Part shown: in pieces, positions 21,812 through 34,133 of the stretch
Position numbering within the stretch: position 1 is the first letter of the stretch
Layout: each line of letters starts with the position of its first letter
Assembly (NCBI RefSeq): GCF_033958435.1
Contig: NC_134145.1
Coordinates: forward strand, 39,087,501 to 39,151,500
Reading direction: 5' to 3'
Length of the DNA stretch: 64,000 bases
DNA from: Carettochelys insculpta
Taxonomy: Eukaryota > Chordata > Testudines > Carettochelyidae
Notes under the pieces: generated by a model
Seen by the model: the letters and a program-made list of their open reading frames with translations, nothing else
Database searches by the model: none
Told to the model about the DNA's origin: nothing
Position numbers and translations under genes: made by a program

Positions 21812-24343
21812 TTCTTTATTCAAAGCCGTAACAACTGAAAGTAATTTAATCAGAGTTAACAATATACATACCATCAGGCTTATTTACTAATATAGAACTT
21901 TTTTTTTTTTTTTTTTTTTTTGTTAAGGATGCCAAAGTCCACTAATGCAACATGAGAATAGTGCTATACACTTTATGGTAAATTCTGGAATATGCTATTT
22001 TGGTTAAAACATCTCACACAGGAAGTCCTTTTGTAATAGAACTTTGTTTCTCATATTGTTTTATAAACTCTAGTTTTAAGTGAAGAAAACCTAATCCACT
22101 CATTTTACACAACAGAATCCCAAAACCCAGATTCCCAAATAAGTTCATGATGTTCAAATTATTTAGAGAGACCAGAGACAGCAAGCATTACGAGAGAAAA
22201 TGTCATAATTTTCAGAAACTCTCATTTGTGCAGTGACTAGATTATTATTTCATTAGAATAGTCACTGGATTGTGTCACAAATATATTAATGCAACATGGC
22301 ATAGCCCTAGGATTGTTCAGCACGAAGATCTTGCTTTGCATTTATTTAGTAATTACATTACACGCAAGAACTGCAAGTTCAGATATATATAAGAAAACCT
22401 ACCATAGCGTAGAGTATGAAGCACAAATATTCTGTGCTGCACCCAAAATAAAGTCTGCGAGTAATTTTTGTTATAGCAATTTCATGAAGTCAAATTTATT
22501 TAGCAGAATAAAACAGTAGTGTAATATCATACGGCTACTCTATTTGTTCTTCACTTCTTTGAAAAAGCATACCTGTGAACTTCCTTAACAATGAAGCTCC
22601 ATAGTAATGCAATGTGCAAGTGTGTTAAGCATTTCACCCAAGCTCAAAGAGCACACAAGAGATTATGATCAGGCATTCATGTCTTGCTGTTGCTTACTAA
22701 GAAGAGCATCACATCATCTCCAAAGCAATCAGTGATCAAACACAAAGTAAGTGAAACAACGGTTTGCAGGAGCCAACCTCTCAGTGCTTTATCTCCAGCT
22801 TTCTCAAAAAAATATTGTTGACTGTATAAAACATGGTTCACATTTAAAAATCAACCCAAGTAGTACAATTGTTTGCTTTTATAAAATGTTAAGTCTGCTT
22901 TTGACACTCTCCAATGCACATTAAAAAAGCATACACTTTTCTCCTCACCATGTATAAGACTAAAAGCAGAAAACTGTTAAAAACAAAACACCCACCTCCA
23001 CACCCAACTGAAGTACAACTTCTCAGAAGCTACTGAACTTATTTAAAAGTACATATTGGTTATAAACAGATATGCTCTCACTGTCCATTAGAATTTGCAT
23101 GACTATATATCAAGGCATGAAAAACCTTAGGAATAAGGGTATATGTAAGTATGTAAGTAAAGAATAGTATTTGATGAAGTGCATCTGACACTTAGTAACT
23201 TTCTATGCATATTTAATTTGCATTTCAATTGGCAGAACTTTTGCGTGTTTTCTTAAAAGAGGTTCATCAAATGGGAAATTTTTGGGCAATAGTTTCCACT
23301 TGGAAGGAAAGTAATAAAAATCAACATTTCCATAATCTGTTTTTACTTGTAAATTGGAGGTAAGAACTGAGGCTCTCTTCCTATTATGCATGTAGCAGGA
23401 ATCAACACCACCAGGTAGTATTTGGGGAGAGATTCCCCACCTCAAGACTCAGTGGGAAGAAGAGTATCTCCATGTCTGGGCTCCAAGACTACTGCCTTCA
23501 TGGGAAGAAGTGCTACAGGTCTCAACTCCCCAACAAGTCTGCCTGTTTCAGTGAAGAAAAATCATCATCATTTGGAGAAGAAATGAGATACCACAATGAA
23601 ACATTGGGTTATGATGGCTCAGTATAATTAGTTCTTTCCACCAGTGCAGCTCTCAGCCTGCTGCCAAAAGCTCCCTTTTTTTCGTGCAACTAGCAGTTCT
23701 CTCTCCCACTTGTTCACCTGCTTCTTCCTTCAATCTATTACAGCAACAAATTATGTAGCATAACAAATCTCTCCTGTTTGCGAACTATTCTGCTTTACAG
23801 TTTACCTCTGCTACATTTATAGTCCCTTTTAGGAGATATAAACACAGCTTTAACATGTTTATCTCCTATTCTTCACCCTTTCTTCATCACTGGAGATTTG
23901 AAGAGGGATTCATGGGGGGGAGGGCGGAGGTGGGAGAGACTAGGGCATTGAGGTAGGCTGAAATTAATAACATTGCTAAAAACAGTTGAGGCTGCCGCCT
24001 CTGAATGGGAAAGAGATGATGAGAGGCAAGAAACAGAATGCCGAGCAGAATGAACTACAGCTGCATGCACTGCAGGCAGCAGGGTGATCATGTCAGAAGC
24101 CAACTGGACTCTCACAGAACTGGCCTCTAAAATCAAGTTGGCTAAATATTTTATTGTTACTTAAAAGATTAGCGTCTGTTAAATTATGTTGTACCACAAG
24201 ATGTGAACAAGCCGATTCCAACCGCTGGTAAAACTGCATTTTTTACTTCATTGATTTCACCCACTTGACGTAACATTTCTACTGCACTAGCTCCTTACTC
24301 TTCTCTCTTCCAGATCACATGCAAACAAATAGGAAAACCACGA
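21812..24343. other. Intron sequence, nothing recognised
   Basis: A T run lies at about 21899-21921. Otherwise AT-rich, with no exon or complete element seen. Confidence 0.45.
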
Positions 24344-24660
24344 AGTGTCCCTTATGATATATATTTATATAAATAATTACAAAAAAAGCCCCACATCAAT
24401 AGCATGGAATCTTGTCCTCTGGAATGGTGGCCAAAGCAGGAAGGGACATGTAAAATATTTAACATATCTGACAAATACTTTACAACCCTGATTACGACAG
24501 TGTCATGTGAATTTCTGATTTTCAGGTGACACTTTAAATAAGAAGCATGCACCATGATCTCCCATAAATGAAACTAACCTCATTAATCTGTTTTGGACTG
24601 ATCAAGAAGTAGGGCTGAGTGAACTGTAGGTTCCAAAGTTTTACCTTGTTTTATTCTTTA
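24344..24660. repeat. Dispersed repeat, copy 1 (uninterrupted)
   Basis: This copy shares long blocks with 25562-26300, for example CTGGAATGGTGGCCAAAGCA, AAGAAGCATGCA and TCCAAAGTTTTACCTTG. It has no insertion where copy 2 carries a solo LTR, so it serves as the empty-site reference. The class is not known to me. Confidence 0.7.
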
Positions 24661-25561
24661 CTGCAGATACACAACATTATATTTGGGTTAGGGGTTTTGT
24701 ACTTGCACCATCAACATATAAAGACTGGGAATGACGCACTTTGCTTGTTTTAGGTTTAATTTTGATTACAAGTAGCTTATTTTTTATAGTGCTACCAGAG
24801 AATAATTCAATTCACTTAATACAAGTATTGTAGAACAATCTGCCATGAAAGTTGATTTTACAATTATAGAACTATGTACAAAAACAACTGCATCCAAAAA
24901 TGTATCTGTGTAAAATTTTAGATTCTACAAGCCCTATTTCTTGTTAAGCCAATAGCTCAGACAAACAAGTCTGGCTACATTTGTGGGAGATAATGTTGTC
25001 TGCTTCTCATTTACTTCACCTGAAAGTGAGAAACAGGAATTCACATTACTGTTGTAGCTGACATTGCAAGTTATTTTCATGCCAGACGTACTCAAGATGC
25101 ATATACTTATTCAGGCTTCAACCACCACTCCAGAGGAAATGCATCCAATGTTGATTGCAGATTCTGCTCAATGACCCAAAGCAGTGTAGACCGACAAATG
25201 TTCACTTTCATCATCTGAGTTAGATGTCACCAGCAGCAAATGGATTTTATTTTTGGTGATTGAGATTCTGCAGTTTCTTGATCACAGTGTTGTTCTTTTA
25301 AATCTTCTGAAAGCATGATCCACACGTCATTCAGATTTTGGAATGCACTTCAAATTCTTGAATCTTAGGTTAAGTGCTACAGTTTTCTTTAGAAGTCACA
25401 CACTGGTATCTCCCTTTGTGTTTTGTCAAACCTGTATGAAAGTGTTCTTAAAAAAAACTAAAAACATACTGGGTCATCATCAGAGACTGTGATAACTCGA
25501 AATATATGGCAAAATGTGGATGCTAAAGAGCTGGAGACATACACTTCTTCTGCAAGGAGGT

Positions 25562-26300
25562 CAGACACAAGTTTTTACATAAATACTTAAAAAAACCCAT
25601 ATCATCAGCATGGAACCTTGTCTTCTGGAATGGTGGCCAAAGCATGAAGAGGCATGTATAATATTTAGCATATCTGACTGTAAGAGGGCGAGAGCAAGGA
25701 GAGGCAAGGCAGGGCTTAAACAGGGCCTATTGGCCCAAACAGCCCAACCCCGTTTCACCTGCAAACAGTGTAGGGCCTGGAGGAGTATAAAGGGAGGGAA
25801 GCCAGCTCTATGGAGGGCTGTCCAGGCAGGAGCTGGCTCTGAGGCAGCAGGCCCAAAGCCAGAGCTGCCAGCCAGTTGGCTGCTGGAGGGCGCAGCCCAG
25901 GACCCTCCCCCGGCACTGAGGGAATTGGGGAGGCCCCCACATCCAGGAAACCCCTCCCCTGACAAATGGGGAACTAGAGTCTCAGGGCCATGCCCCAAAA
26001 TTAACCCATAGACTCTTGGGTGAGGCTGAAGACCCACCCAACAGGCCCTGGCCAGGAGGCCTAGCCACTAGGCCACATGGCCCCAGGTGGGAACGGCTCA
26101 CACTGACAAATACTTTACAACTCTGATTATGACAGTGTCATATGAATTTCTGATCTTTCAGGTGACACTGTAAATAAGAAGCATGCAGCATTATCTCCCA
26201 TAAGTGAAACTAAGCTCATTAATCTGTGTTGGACTGAACAAAAAGTAGGGCTGAGTGAACTATAGGCTCCAAAGTTTTACCTTGTTTTATTCTTGAACGA
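25562..26300. repeat. Dispersed repeat, copy 2, interrupted by an LTR
   Basis: This is a homologue of 24344-24660. The alignment is continuous except at 25679-26102, where a solo LTR is inserted after CATATCTGAC; the homology resumes with CTGACAAATACTTTACAA. Confidence 0.75.
25679..26102. mobile_element. Solo LTR, 424 bp, with CTGAC target duplication
   Basis: It begins TGTAAGAGGG and ends GGCTCACA (TG...CA), and is flanked by the exact 5-bp repeat CTGAC at 25674-25678 and 26103-26107. It is GC-rich, unlike the host repeat, and contains a TATA-like GAGTATAAAGG near 25785. No internal retroviral sequence remains, so this is a recombination-derived solo LTR of an endogenous retrovirus or other LTR element. 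Orientation is tentatively plus from the TATA-like motif. Confidence 0.85.
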
Positions 26301-26957
26301 AGATATGTAACATAAAACTGTACATTTGTAAAAGCTGCTTTCATGATAAAGAGATTACTCTACAGTATTTGCATTATATGAACCAAAAAAAACTATTTCT
26401 TTTATCATTCTTACAGAGCAAATATTTGTAATAAAATATTAAATGAGCAATGTACACTTTGCATTCTGTGTTGTAATCAAAATTAGTATATGTGAAAAAG
26501 GAGGCATACCATCAGAATATTTAATAAACTTAAATTGGTATTATGGTTTAACTGTTATTAAAACTGATCAAGTCTATTTTTCATTACAATTAGTTTTCTT
26601 AAGTTAGTCATGTGAGCTAACCAATTGACACTCTTACTGATGTCAGTTCCAAATGAGGGGCCAAATTCCACTAACTGCAAAAAATTAATGCAACTATAAT
26701 TAAAATTGTTGGATTCTTCCACAACTAGCATCTTGGGGGCTAATCGCCTTGAAATGTGCTTAAAACTCCATGGACAGTTCCATAAAGTGAAAGAGTAGAT
26801 CAGATTTAGCTCTTGAATCAACCTCTGTATTAGGTAATTCAACATGCCACTTCTTAACCTTATTATTTCTTCCACCAATCCAATGATTCAGAGAAGCTGG
26901 ACATGCTCTATATTTAGCTTCCAGCTCCAACTAACGTACATGCTAGCATACCAGCAT

Positions 26958-27124
26958 TAGGGATGATAACAGGTTAACTGGTAAGCTTCACCCTAAATGG
27001 ATGAGGCTTACTGGTTATGGGTAACTGATAGGGGTTAAAGCAGCTCCTGGCCTGCCACCCACCATGGGCAGGGGTTTACTTCAGCCCCGTGTGGCCCACT
27101 GGTTAATGAATTTGACATCCCTTA
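26958..27124. mobile_element. Short MITE with GGGATG...CATCCC ends
   Basis: The ends TTAGGGATG and CATCCCTTA are inverted, and the flanking TTA/TA is repeated. The interior has CAGGTTAACTGGTAAGCTT and an inverted relative CACTGGTTAATG. It is about 165 bp and non-coding. Confidence 0.55.
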
Positions 27125-27766
27125 CCAACACCTGAACATTCTGCAGCACTCACAGCCTTTCTACATAACACCATGACCATAAAAGGTGAATCTATCCAAC
27201 TTTATGAAAACAGTTTGTATACTTGTGAATTTTTCCCTCCCATTCTGAGTTGTTCTGTCAGGGAACTCACAATATTAGAATTATTTTGCAGTATTATCTT
27301 CTCCTAGAAGGATAATTTTAATGGTAAAATATTCAATTAATGAAACTAAACAGCCTAATGCCACACGTTTACTTAGGTGATAGAAAGGTACTTCATGTTT
27401 CAGTACTATATGTTCTATTATTCCATTAGCTTTATCGCTTTCCCTATAGAGCATATAGTCAGTGAAGAATTTGGAAGGAACAGTACATATTTATTAAACT
27501 TTATAAAAATTAGTAACTATATGTCTGTACATGTAAAAATCTTTTCTTGAAGTTAAAATAAGAACTGGTCAAAACTTGGAAAGCTCTAGTAGACAGGAAT
27601 ATTTCACATTACGAAGTTTGCTGTGAACCTGAAATTATGTACACTTTTATTTTTCAAAGCACTGACATGGTGTTTCCAAAACAAAATTTGGGCCCTGAAA
27701 TGGACATATTCCTGCTAGTTGCTCACTAACCCTCTCTGAAAAACAGCAGTGAAAATCGATGGGAAG
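27125..27766. other. Intron sequence, nothing recognised
   Basis: AT-rich, without visible exon or repeat ends. Confidence 0.45.
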
Positions 27767-27774
27767 GTCTGTAC

Positions 27775-27941
27775 CAATATTCCCTCTAATTTCTTCCATC
27801 CATGAACAGAATAAACTTTGTTATAGTGAACCAAAGCATATACAGATGTGCACAACCAGTAGAAACACATACTGCAGGTTACGGGTGCTCTGCTAATCAA
27901 CTGGACAGATGCCCCAAACTGTCAGCTTACAGGGAACACTG
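27775..27941. mobile_element. hAT non-autonomous element, 8-bp duplication
   Basis: The right end reads AGGGAACACTG and the left end CAATATTCCCT, giving inverted termini of the CAGTGTTCCCT type. The flanking octamers are GTCTGTAC (27767-27774) and GTCTGCAC (27942-27949), a 7/8 match and the length expected for hAT transposition. Confidence 0.75.
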
Positions 27942-28769
27942 GTCTGCACCTTATCTGTGGACCTAGAAGGCTGAGCTAGGATTTCCAAAACTTTAGAGGA
28001 CCCCAACTCAGCAACAGGAAGCCTGCAAACTCCAGGGTCCTTAGTGGAGCCTGCATGGCAGGCTGTCCCACTGCTGCAAATCCTGGGAACCTCAATAAGT
28101 TGTAGCACAGCTTAGGCCACAGTCATAAAACCAAGTTTAGAAGGCTCTAATGCAGAGGCAGAACTAAGAACAAGCACCTGAATGTGTGGCCATGAATGGC
28201 AATCGTGCCACCACATCAGAAAAGTAGTTTTGTACCGTATACTAATTTAACTGAACATTTCCGTATTTGTTATTTTGATTTTCTAAAGAAAATCTAAAAC
28301 AGGCTTTTAAATAGAAAAACATTAAACATGCATTTTCATCCTTTTGACATATACTTATCATGCTACCATGAACCTTGAGCCTAATTTTGTTCATGCAAAC
28401 ATACCTACAGATTACAGACAGATATGCTAGCAATGAATTTGAGACATCAACACTCAACTCAAAAAGATTCTGGTTTTATTCCACTAATTTCCTTTGGCTT
28501 ATATTACATTTCATCTTCAAAAGACAGGTGTACATGTCCTTTGTGGATCAGCTACTGACTTAAAAGGCTCAATTTTCAGTTCCTCCTGGGGAATACATTT
28601 ATGGCATGATAGTGCAACTTCCATTTCCAAAACTCAAGGTTAACCCTGTGAATGACACTTGCACAGCAATGTCATGTACTGCAGCTTTTTAAAGACAATA
28701 GATTTTAGAACCAGACTTCCTGTGTGGGTGATTAAATAGACAGTCAAATAGAAGGGATTAAATCTTTAC

Positions 28770-28845
28770 CTTTAACTTCTTATTTAGTTTGCAGCAGTAT
28801 CTGTATACCATCCCCAAGTTTAAAGGTCCAAAATCCGAATAGAAA
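28770..28845 (-). CDS. CDC14A: CDC14A-type phosphatase, coding exon 3
   Basis: The exon is 76 bp with a TGCACAG acceptor and GTAAAG donor. Its first base completes an Asn codon begun by the exon at 54991-55081. It then encodes 25 residues including [19 protein letters not shown] and ending LNKKLK, a hallmark block of CDC14 proteins. Relative to mammalian CDC14A as I know it, Ser and Gly replace two Ala residues in otherwise near-invariant sequence. It is in the correct order and orientation for the gene. Confidence 0.93.
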
Positions 28846-28982
28846 CTGTGCAGTGAGGAAAGAAATGGAAAACACACATTTAGAGAAAAACTAAACTATT
28901 TCAATCAACATCTGCTTTGTAGCTGTTAAAGTGCAAGTAATCCTGCTATGTTCCATTTGGTATCCAGTGTAATCCTGGCAGA

Positions 28983-29165
28983 GAAGTTCAGTATTGTTGT
29001 AGTCATGTCAGTCCCAGGACATCAGTGAAACAAGGTATATGAAACAGCACTGAACCAACTTCCGTTGGTGAGAGAGAAGTTTTCAAGCTTACTCGGAAGA
29101 GCTCTCACCAACGGAAGTTGGTCCCATTAAAAATATTACCTCAAACACCTTATTTCATCAGTATA
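28983..29165. mobile_element. Inverted pair of a second Penelope-type terminal repeat
   Basis: A hairpin with about 20-bp arms, ACCAACTTCCGTTGGTGAG and its inverse CTCACCAACGGAAGTTGGT, is flanked by matching outer sequences. The left arm runs on the minus strand with AAGTTTTCAAGCTTACTCGG, the right arm on the plus strand into AAAATATTACCTCAAACACC. This is the head-to-head layout also seen at 9.7 kb, but a different sequence family. The Penelope assignment is by analogy of structure. Confidence 0.5.
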
Positions 29166-29989
29166 TACTGTGCCATTAAACATTTTTCATTATTGGGAGC
29201 CTAACTATCATAAAATACTCTCCCAACTTCATTTTGAGACTCCCAAGACCTCCACTGTTGCAGAACACAAGCTCTCAGAGAGCTCCTCTTTATCCCATAA
29301 AATTCTGTTTAGTTTTTACTAAGACATGTGCTTTTCAAAACAGCCATTCCAAGATTCCATTGTTCAGCAAATTACGGCAGCCTATCAAAACAACAACGGA
29401 ATGCAAACATTGCGAGACTGGGCCCATGTTGCCACCTAAGGAGCAGCCACTGCTGGCAATGCTGTGAACTGAGAAAAGAGCTGTGCATGGTCAGAGACGA
29501 GCTTGGAAAGACACAGACTACCATCCCAGATCCAGATCATGACCCAAAATGGCCTTCCCTCACTCTGGCTGTACACCCCGATAAACAGGCAAAAGACATA
29601 TCCAGACCACATGAGCTCCTCACCTCCGCCACCTTTAAAGTCCAGTATTTGGCTCCACCAACCTATTCTAACATCTGGGAAAGCATCCATCCTATTGTCA
29701 GCTAACATAATTAGTTCTATAGTTCAAGTGGCAGCCACTATCTTGCAGTGCTGATGAAAGATGTAAACACTCAGAGTGGAAGGCTGTAATGGTTACAAGT
29801 ATAATTTCCCTTTCAGCTCGAAAAAGAAAAAAAAAAAACACACCACATACCTGTAGGAAATGATATTCATGAAAACCATAAGCTACACTACAAGATTACT
29901 TAAGGTACAAAGTCATATACTTCACTTTAAGCTAACTTAATCTTGGTCCCCTTGCTTATCTATCCTAGGAGCCAAGGGGAGCGCTTAAA
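29166..29989. other. Intron 2 sequence, nothing recognised
   Basis: An open frame at 29328-29705 (+) shows no known domain. No clear element ends were seen. Confidence 0.4.
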
Positions 29990-30842
29990 AAAGCGCCTTC
30001 AAGAATTGGATTATAATTTAGAATAACCTGGCCAAACTGGAAAAATGGTCTGAGGTAAACAGGATTAAATTCAATAAGGGCAAATTCAAAGTACTCCACT
30101 TAGGAAGGAACAATCAGTTGCATACATACAAAATGGAAGATGACTATCTAGGAAGTTGTACTGCAGAAAAGGATAGAGGGAGTCACAGTAGATCACAAAT
30201 GAAAAATGAGTCAGTTTAAAGCCACTGCGCAAAAAAAAAAAAAAAAAAAAAGCAAACATTCTGGGATGTATTAACAGGATTGGTGTCAGAAAGACAAGAA
30301 GAAATTCTGCTCTTCTCTGCACTAATTAGACCTCACATGGAGCACAGTGTCCAGTTCTGAATGCCACTTTTCAGGTAAGATGTGGATGAATTAGAGAATG
30401 TCCAGAGAAGAATCAAAAAATGATTAAACTACTAGAAAACATGACCTATGTGGGAAGACTAAATAAATGCAATTCTTTCAAATTGGAAAAAGAGAAAACT
30501 ATCAGAAAACATAACACCTTTCAAGTACGTGAAACAGTGTTAACACGGACGATGGAGAAAAATCATTCTCCTTAAACTCTGATGATAAGGCAAGAAGCAA
30601 TGGGCACAAATTGTAGCAAGGGAGTTTTAGGTTGGACAATAGGAAAAACTTCCTGTGTGGGTGGTTACACACTGGAATAAATTGCCCAAAGAGGCTGTGG
30701 GATCTCCATCACTGATGATTTTTGAAAGCAGTTTAGATAAACACCTGTGAGGGATGGTCTAGAGAGTGCTTGGTTCTGCCATGAATACAGGGAACTGCAC
30801 TTGATGAACTCTCAAGATTCCTTTCAGTTCTATGATTCCACT
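29990..30842 (+). mobile_element. CR1 LINE, 3' portion, decayed
   Basis: CR1-like blocks occur in order: AACCTGGCCAAACTGGA, AAAGTACTCCACTTAGGA, AAGAAGCAATGGGCACAAAT, GGACAATAGGAAAAACTTCC, and the tail TTTCAGTTCTATGATTC. The region corresponds to the end of ORF2 and the 3' UTR. An A run at about 30231-30251 interrupts it. Confidence 0.85.
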
Positions 30843-32317
30843 TTATGAGCTAATTCTGAGCCTTAAAAGTTCTGCAATTCATTTCTGTAAGTGGGTAGAG
30901 GGGTATTACTTCAGTTTTTAATAGTGATATATGATTTCTTCATGTGCTGGTTGGACTAATATCTGAAGAAATTGGAGTTTTGCCAAGAAGTATTTTCATG
31001 CACATCACTTACCATCTCTTGCCTCTACTCTTTCTGTGTGTTTTCAGTGGTGGTGTTTTAAAAATGAATAAAACCAAAACTTTTACTCCTGGTTAACCTT
31101 CTAAAATTGCCTTCTTGCTATTCTAGCACCTGACAAGACTGGTCTACTGATCTTCAGTTTAACAGTACATGCTGTTGAAATGAAAAAAGAATGGTTTTGT
31201 GTGTGTAGTGATAGCACTATGTGGTATGACAAGGCTGGTCTGTTTTCATTATTGGTCCTACAGTTATTGAAACAAGGTGCAATCAGGGCTTTCTGCTAAG
31301 CACCACAGTTAAGTAGAAAGACGCATAACTTCACAAAGTAAGTGAAAATTTACTGTAGCTCTTTCCAGAAAAAGCAACTGATTCTTTGAAAGCACAAAGG
31401 CAGTGAAGAAAACATTTCATACCTATACAACTCTAGACAGTACTAATTTAACTTTGTTACAGAATAAGAATTGAAGAAACCAACTTTACTGCTTCCTAAC
31501 CTCAAAAACAAGGCATACATATTCTCAGAATTAAGCTTGCTTGCTCCACAGCAATAACATAGTTTGATTAAGTTAATACAGATCCTCTTGCTGATATGAA
31601 GTATATGCTGTACAAAATGTTCCTCTGTCACATACAATTATTTCTGTGGCTGTTCACAAAGTGTGTCTGGTGGCATGGTAGCGGTGATGTCTTGATAATA
31701 AATGCAATTATCAACTAGAATAAATGGTTGATTAATTTAGGACAACAGGGAAGGTTCCTTATGCCTCATTACTGCAGTACTGGAATACAATTTTTTTTTA
31801 TAAAAGCATGCAAAATTGAAACATATCAACAAACTAGAGAGTTTGCTGGACATAAGTGAAAGCCTATTGTTCGTTTATCAGTCAAGTGTAGGATACCCAA
31901 CCCAGACCTGTTTGATTTAAAAAAGAAAGAACAAGAGCGACTGTTCTTCCTGAAGAAAACTATTTACCATAGCCTCACTCATTAACTATTACGTCTACCG
32001 AAACAGGCCATGTCTGTGCACCAAATGATCATCTGACAGCTGGTTTCACTTCAGCCCTATGTCCTGGAAGGTGTAAAAATGGTGTATCTTTTAAAAAGGA
32101 AAGCACGCTCCTCTTGAGAGCTCATCCCCGTCATCTTAACAGCAACTGTCTAGTCCTTTACTAGACCAGAACCAATTTTATTTAATATAGCTACAGCTAT
32201 ACAACAGATAATTCCATTCAGCCTTTGCACCTTTCATTTGATAATACACAAGACGGGCAAGAAGAAGGAAGTGGCACTCATACAAGCTCTCATTTATACA
32301 CCATGGCATAAATCAGG
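30843..32317. other. Intron 2 sequence, nothing recognised
   Basis: AT-rich, with only short open frames and no recognised element. Confidence 0.45.
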
Positions 32318-32992
32318 CGTCAGCAACCTGTGGCTCCGGGCGCTGTTGCTGCTGACTCCTCTTGTGGCTCCCTACCCTGCTGTGGCTGAAATAATGTAAC
32401 TAAATTTAATTGGTTTAACAGACAGCAGGAGGGATCCAGCCTTAAAACCAATTAAATTTAGTTCCATTATTTCAGGGCAACAGGGCAGGGAGCTGCAAGA
32501 GGGCAGTGACCCACAGAGATGAGGGGAAGAGCGGCTGAGTCTGTCTCTGCTGGAGTCACACAGCTCCATTCAGAAGCGGGAGAGCAGGGAGAGAAGCCAA
32601 ACAGCTGCAGAGGAGCAGCAGCAGCATTGTGTGTGGCTGGAGCAGCTCAATCCTGGAGATGGGGGGTGGTGGATTTGGGGGCTAAGGCAGGTAAATCCTA
32701 GAGATGGAGGCAGGTATGGGTCTGAGAGAGGTTAAGCCTAGGGATGGGTGGGGGTGGGTTAGGGGCTGAGGTGGGTAAAGGCTGGAGATGGGCTTAACAA
32801 CTTTATAACTGGTACAAATAATTGTGTGTGCACTGTTCCCAAAATAAGGGTGACAAAAAGTAAAGTTTGATGTTAAGGACTGTCTCATTTTCATATGCAT
32901 TGTGGATCTCGAAGTACTGATTTTGTAACTGAATTTGAAAAAAAAAAAAAAAAGGCTCTTGTTGCTAGTCTGGTTGCAGGCCCCTGGCAGAA
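32318..32992. mobile_element. hAT-like element copy with internal palindrome
   Basis: The ends CGTCAGCAACCTGTGGCTCC and GGTTGCAGGCCCCTGG are rough inverted partners. The 3' half matches the copy at 33416-33806, including the shared block TTAAGGAC...CATATGCATTGTGG. An added palindrome occupies about 32388-32476, and a GC-rich stretch of about 250 bp follows it. Confidence 0.5.
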
Positions 32993-33415
32993 GTTCTCAA
33001 ATTAATGAATAACATATTTAACTGGAACGGCTGCCATTGCAGTGGTGAGATTCAAGATAATAGGCATCTGAGGTTTTTAAGAGAATTTCATTTGATAAAA
33101 TAAAGACATCTGATTTGTATGTATAAGCAAGGATACAGAGTATGCCTTTCTCACTCAGTTTCATTCACAACTTTGTTTCATCATAATTCAGTCTTGCTTT
33201 GCATGTATTTTGGACCATTCAAATAGTAACAGTATGTAAGAATTTGATCTCAAATTCTGGTAATTCCTTTCATTAAATACCTACAACCTGCATAGAAATT
33301 TTGGGGCTAGACCCCATTTCTATTTATAGATGGACTATCCAACAGCAAATCATTTTTACATCACAGACTCCTCAAGGGTACTAGCTGAAGAACAAAGAGC
33401 TTAAGAAGGGGATAG

Positions 33416-33806
33416 GATAGGGGTCTGCAACATGCAGCTCCAGAGCCATATGTGGCTCTAAGGACTTCTCTAGGGCTCCCGATGCTATAATTACAAAAAA
33501 AAGAAAAGAAAACCTTCCTGATTATTTTCAATGAATGTCTAAAAGCTGAACCATGACCAATTCCTATCTAAATATCAAACAATAGGGGATCTCAAAACAC
33601 TGGATAACTCTCCCTTTCATATGTGCAGTACACTGTGGGATGTGGATGTGCATTGCTCCTAAAACAAGGGTTCCAAAAAGGATGGTTTGACATTAAGGAC
33701 CACCTCTTATTCACATGCATTGTGGCTCTTGAATTAATGATTGTTTTTTTAACCAGATTGGAAAAAGTGGCTCTTCATGATCTTTTGGTTGCCAGCCCCC
33801 CAGGTT
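33416..33806. mobile_element. hAT-like element, second copy
   Basis: The ends GGGGTCTGCAACATGCAGCTCC and GGTTGCCAGCCCCCC are inverted relatives. The interior shares blocks with 32640-32990, such as ACATTAAGGACCACCTC and CACATGCATTGTGGCTCTTG. It has no coding capacity. Confidence 0.5.
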
Positions 33807-34133
33807 AAATCTTAAACACTGGAGTGAAACTGTCAGGCTGCGTCTATAGTACAAACTTTGAAGTTAACTTCAAAGTAAGGGGCTACTGCGAAATAGCCTG
33901 CAGAGCATCTACACACACTTTTCCTTACTTCAAAGTAAATTTTGAAGTAAAGGAGGCTAACTTTGAAATCACTACTCCATTCCTGGGAATGGAGTAGTGC
34001 CCAACTTGAAAGCTGAACTTGGAAGTAGAGTATGTGTAGATGTTTTGCACTCATTACTTTGAAGTAAGGGGTCTGCCAAGGAGGTACCCCCCCCCAAGAA
34101 CAGAGATGCTCTGGCCAGCCCAGGCAGGGTGCT

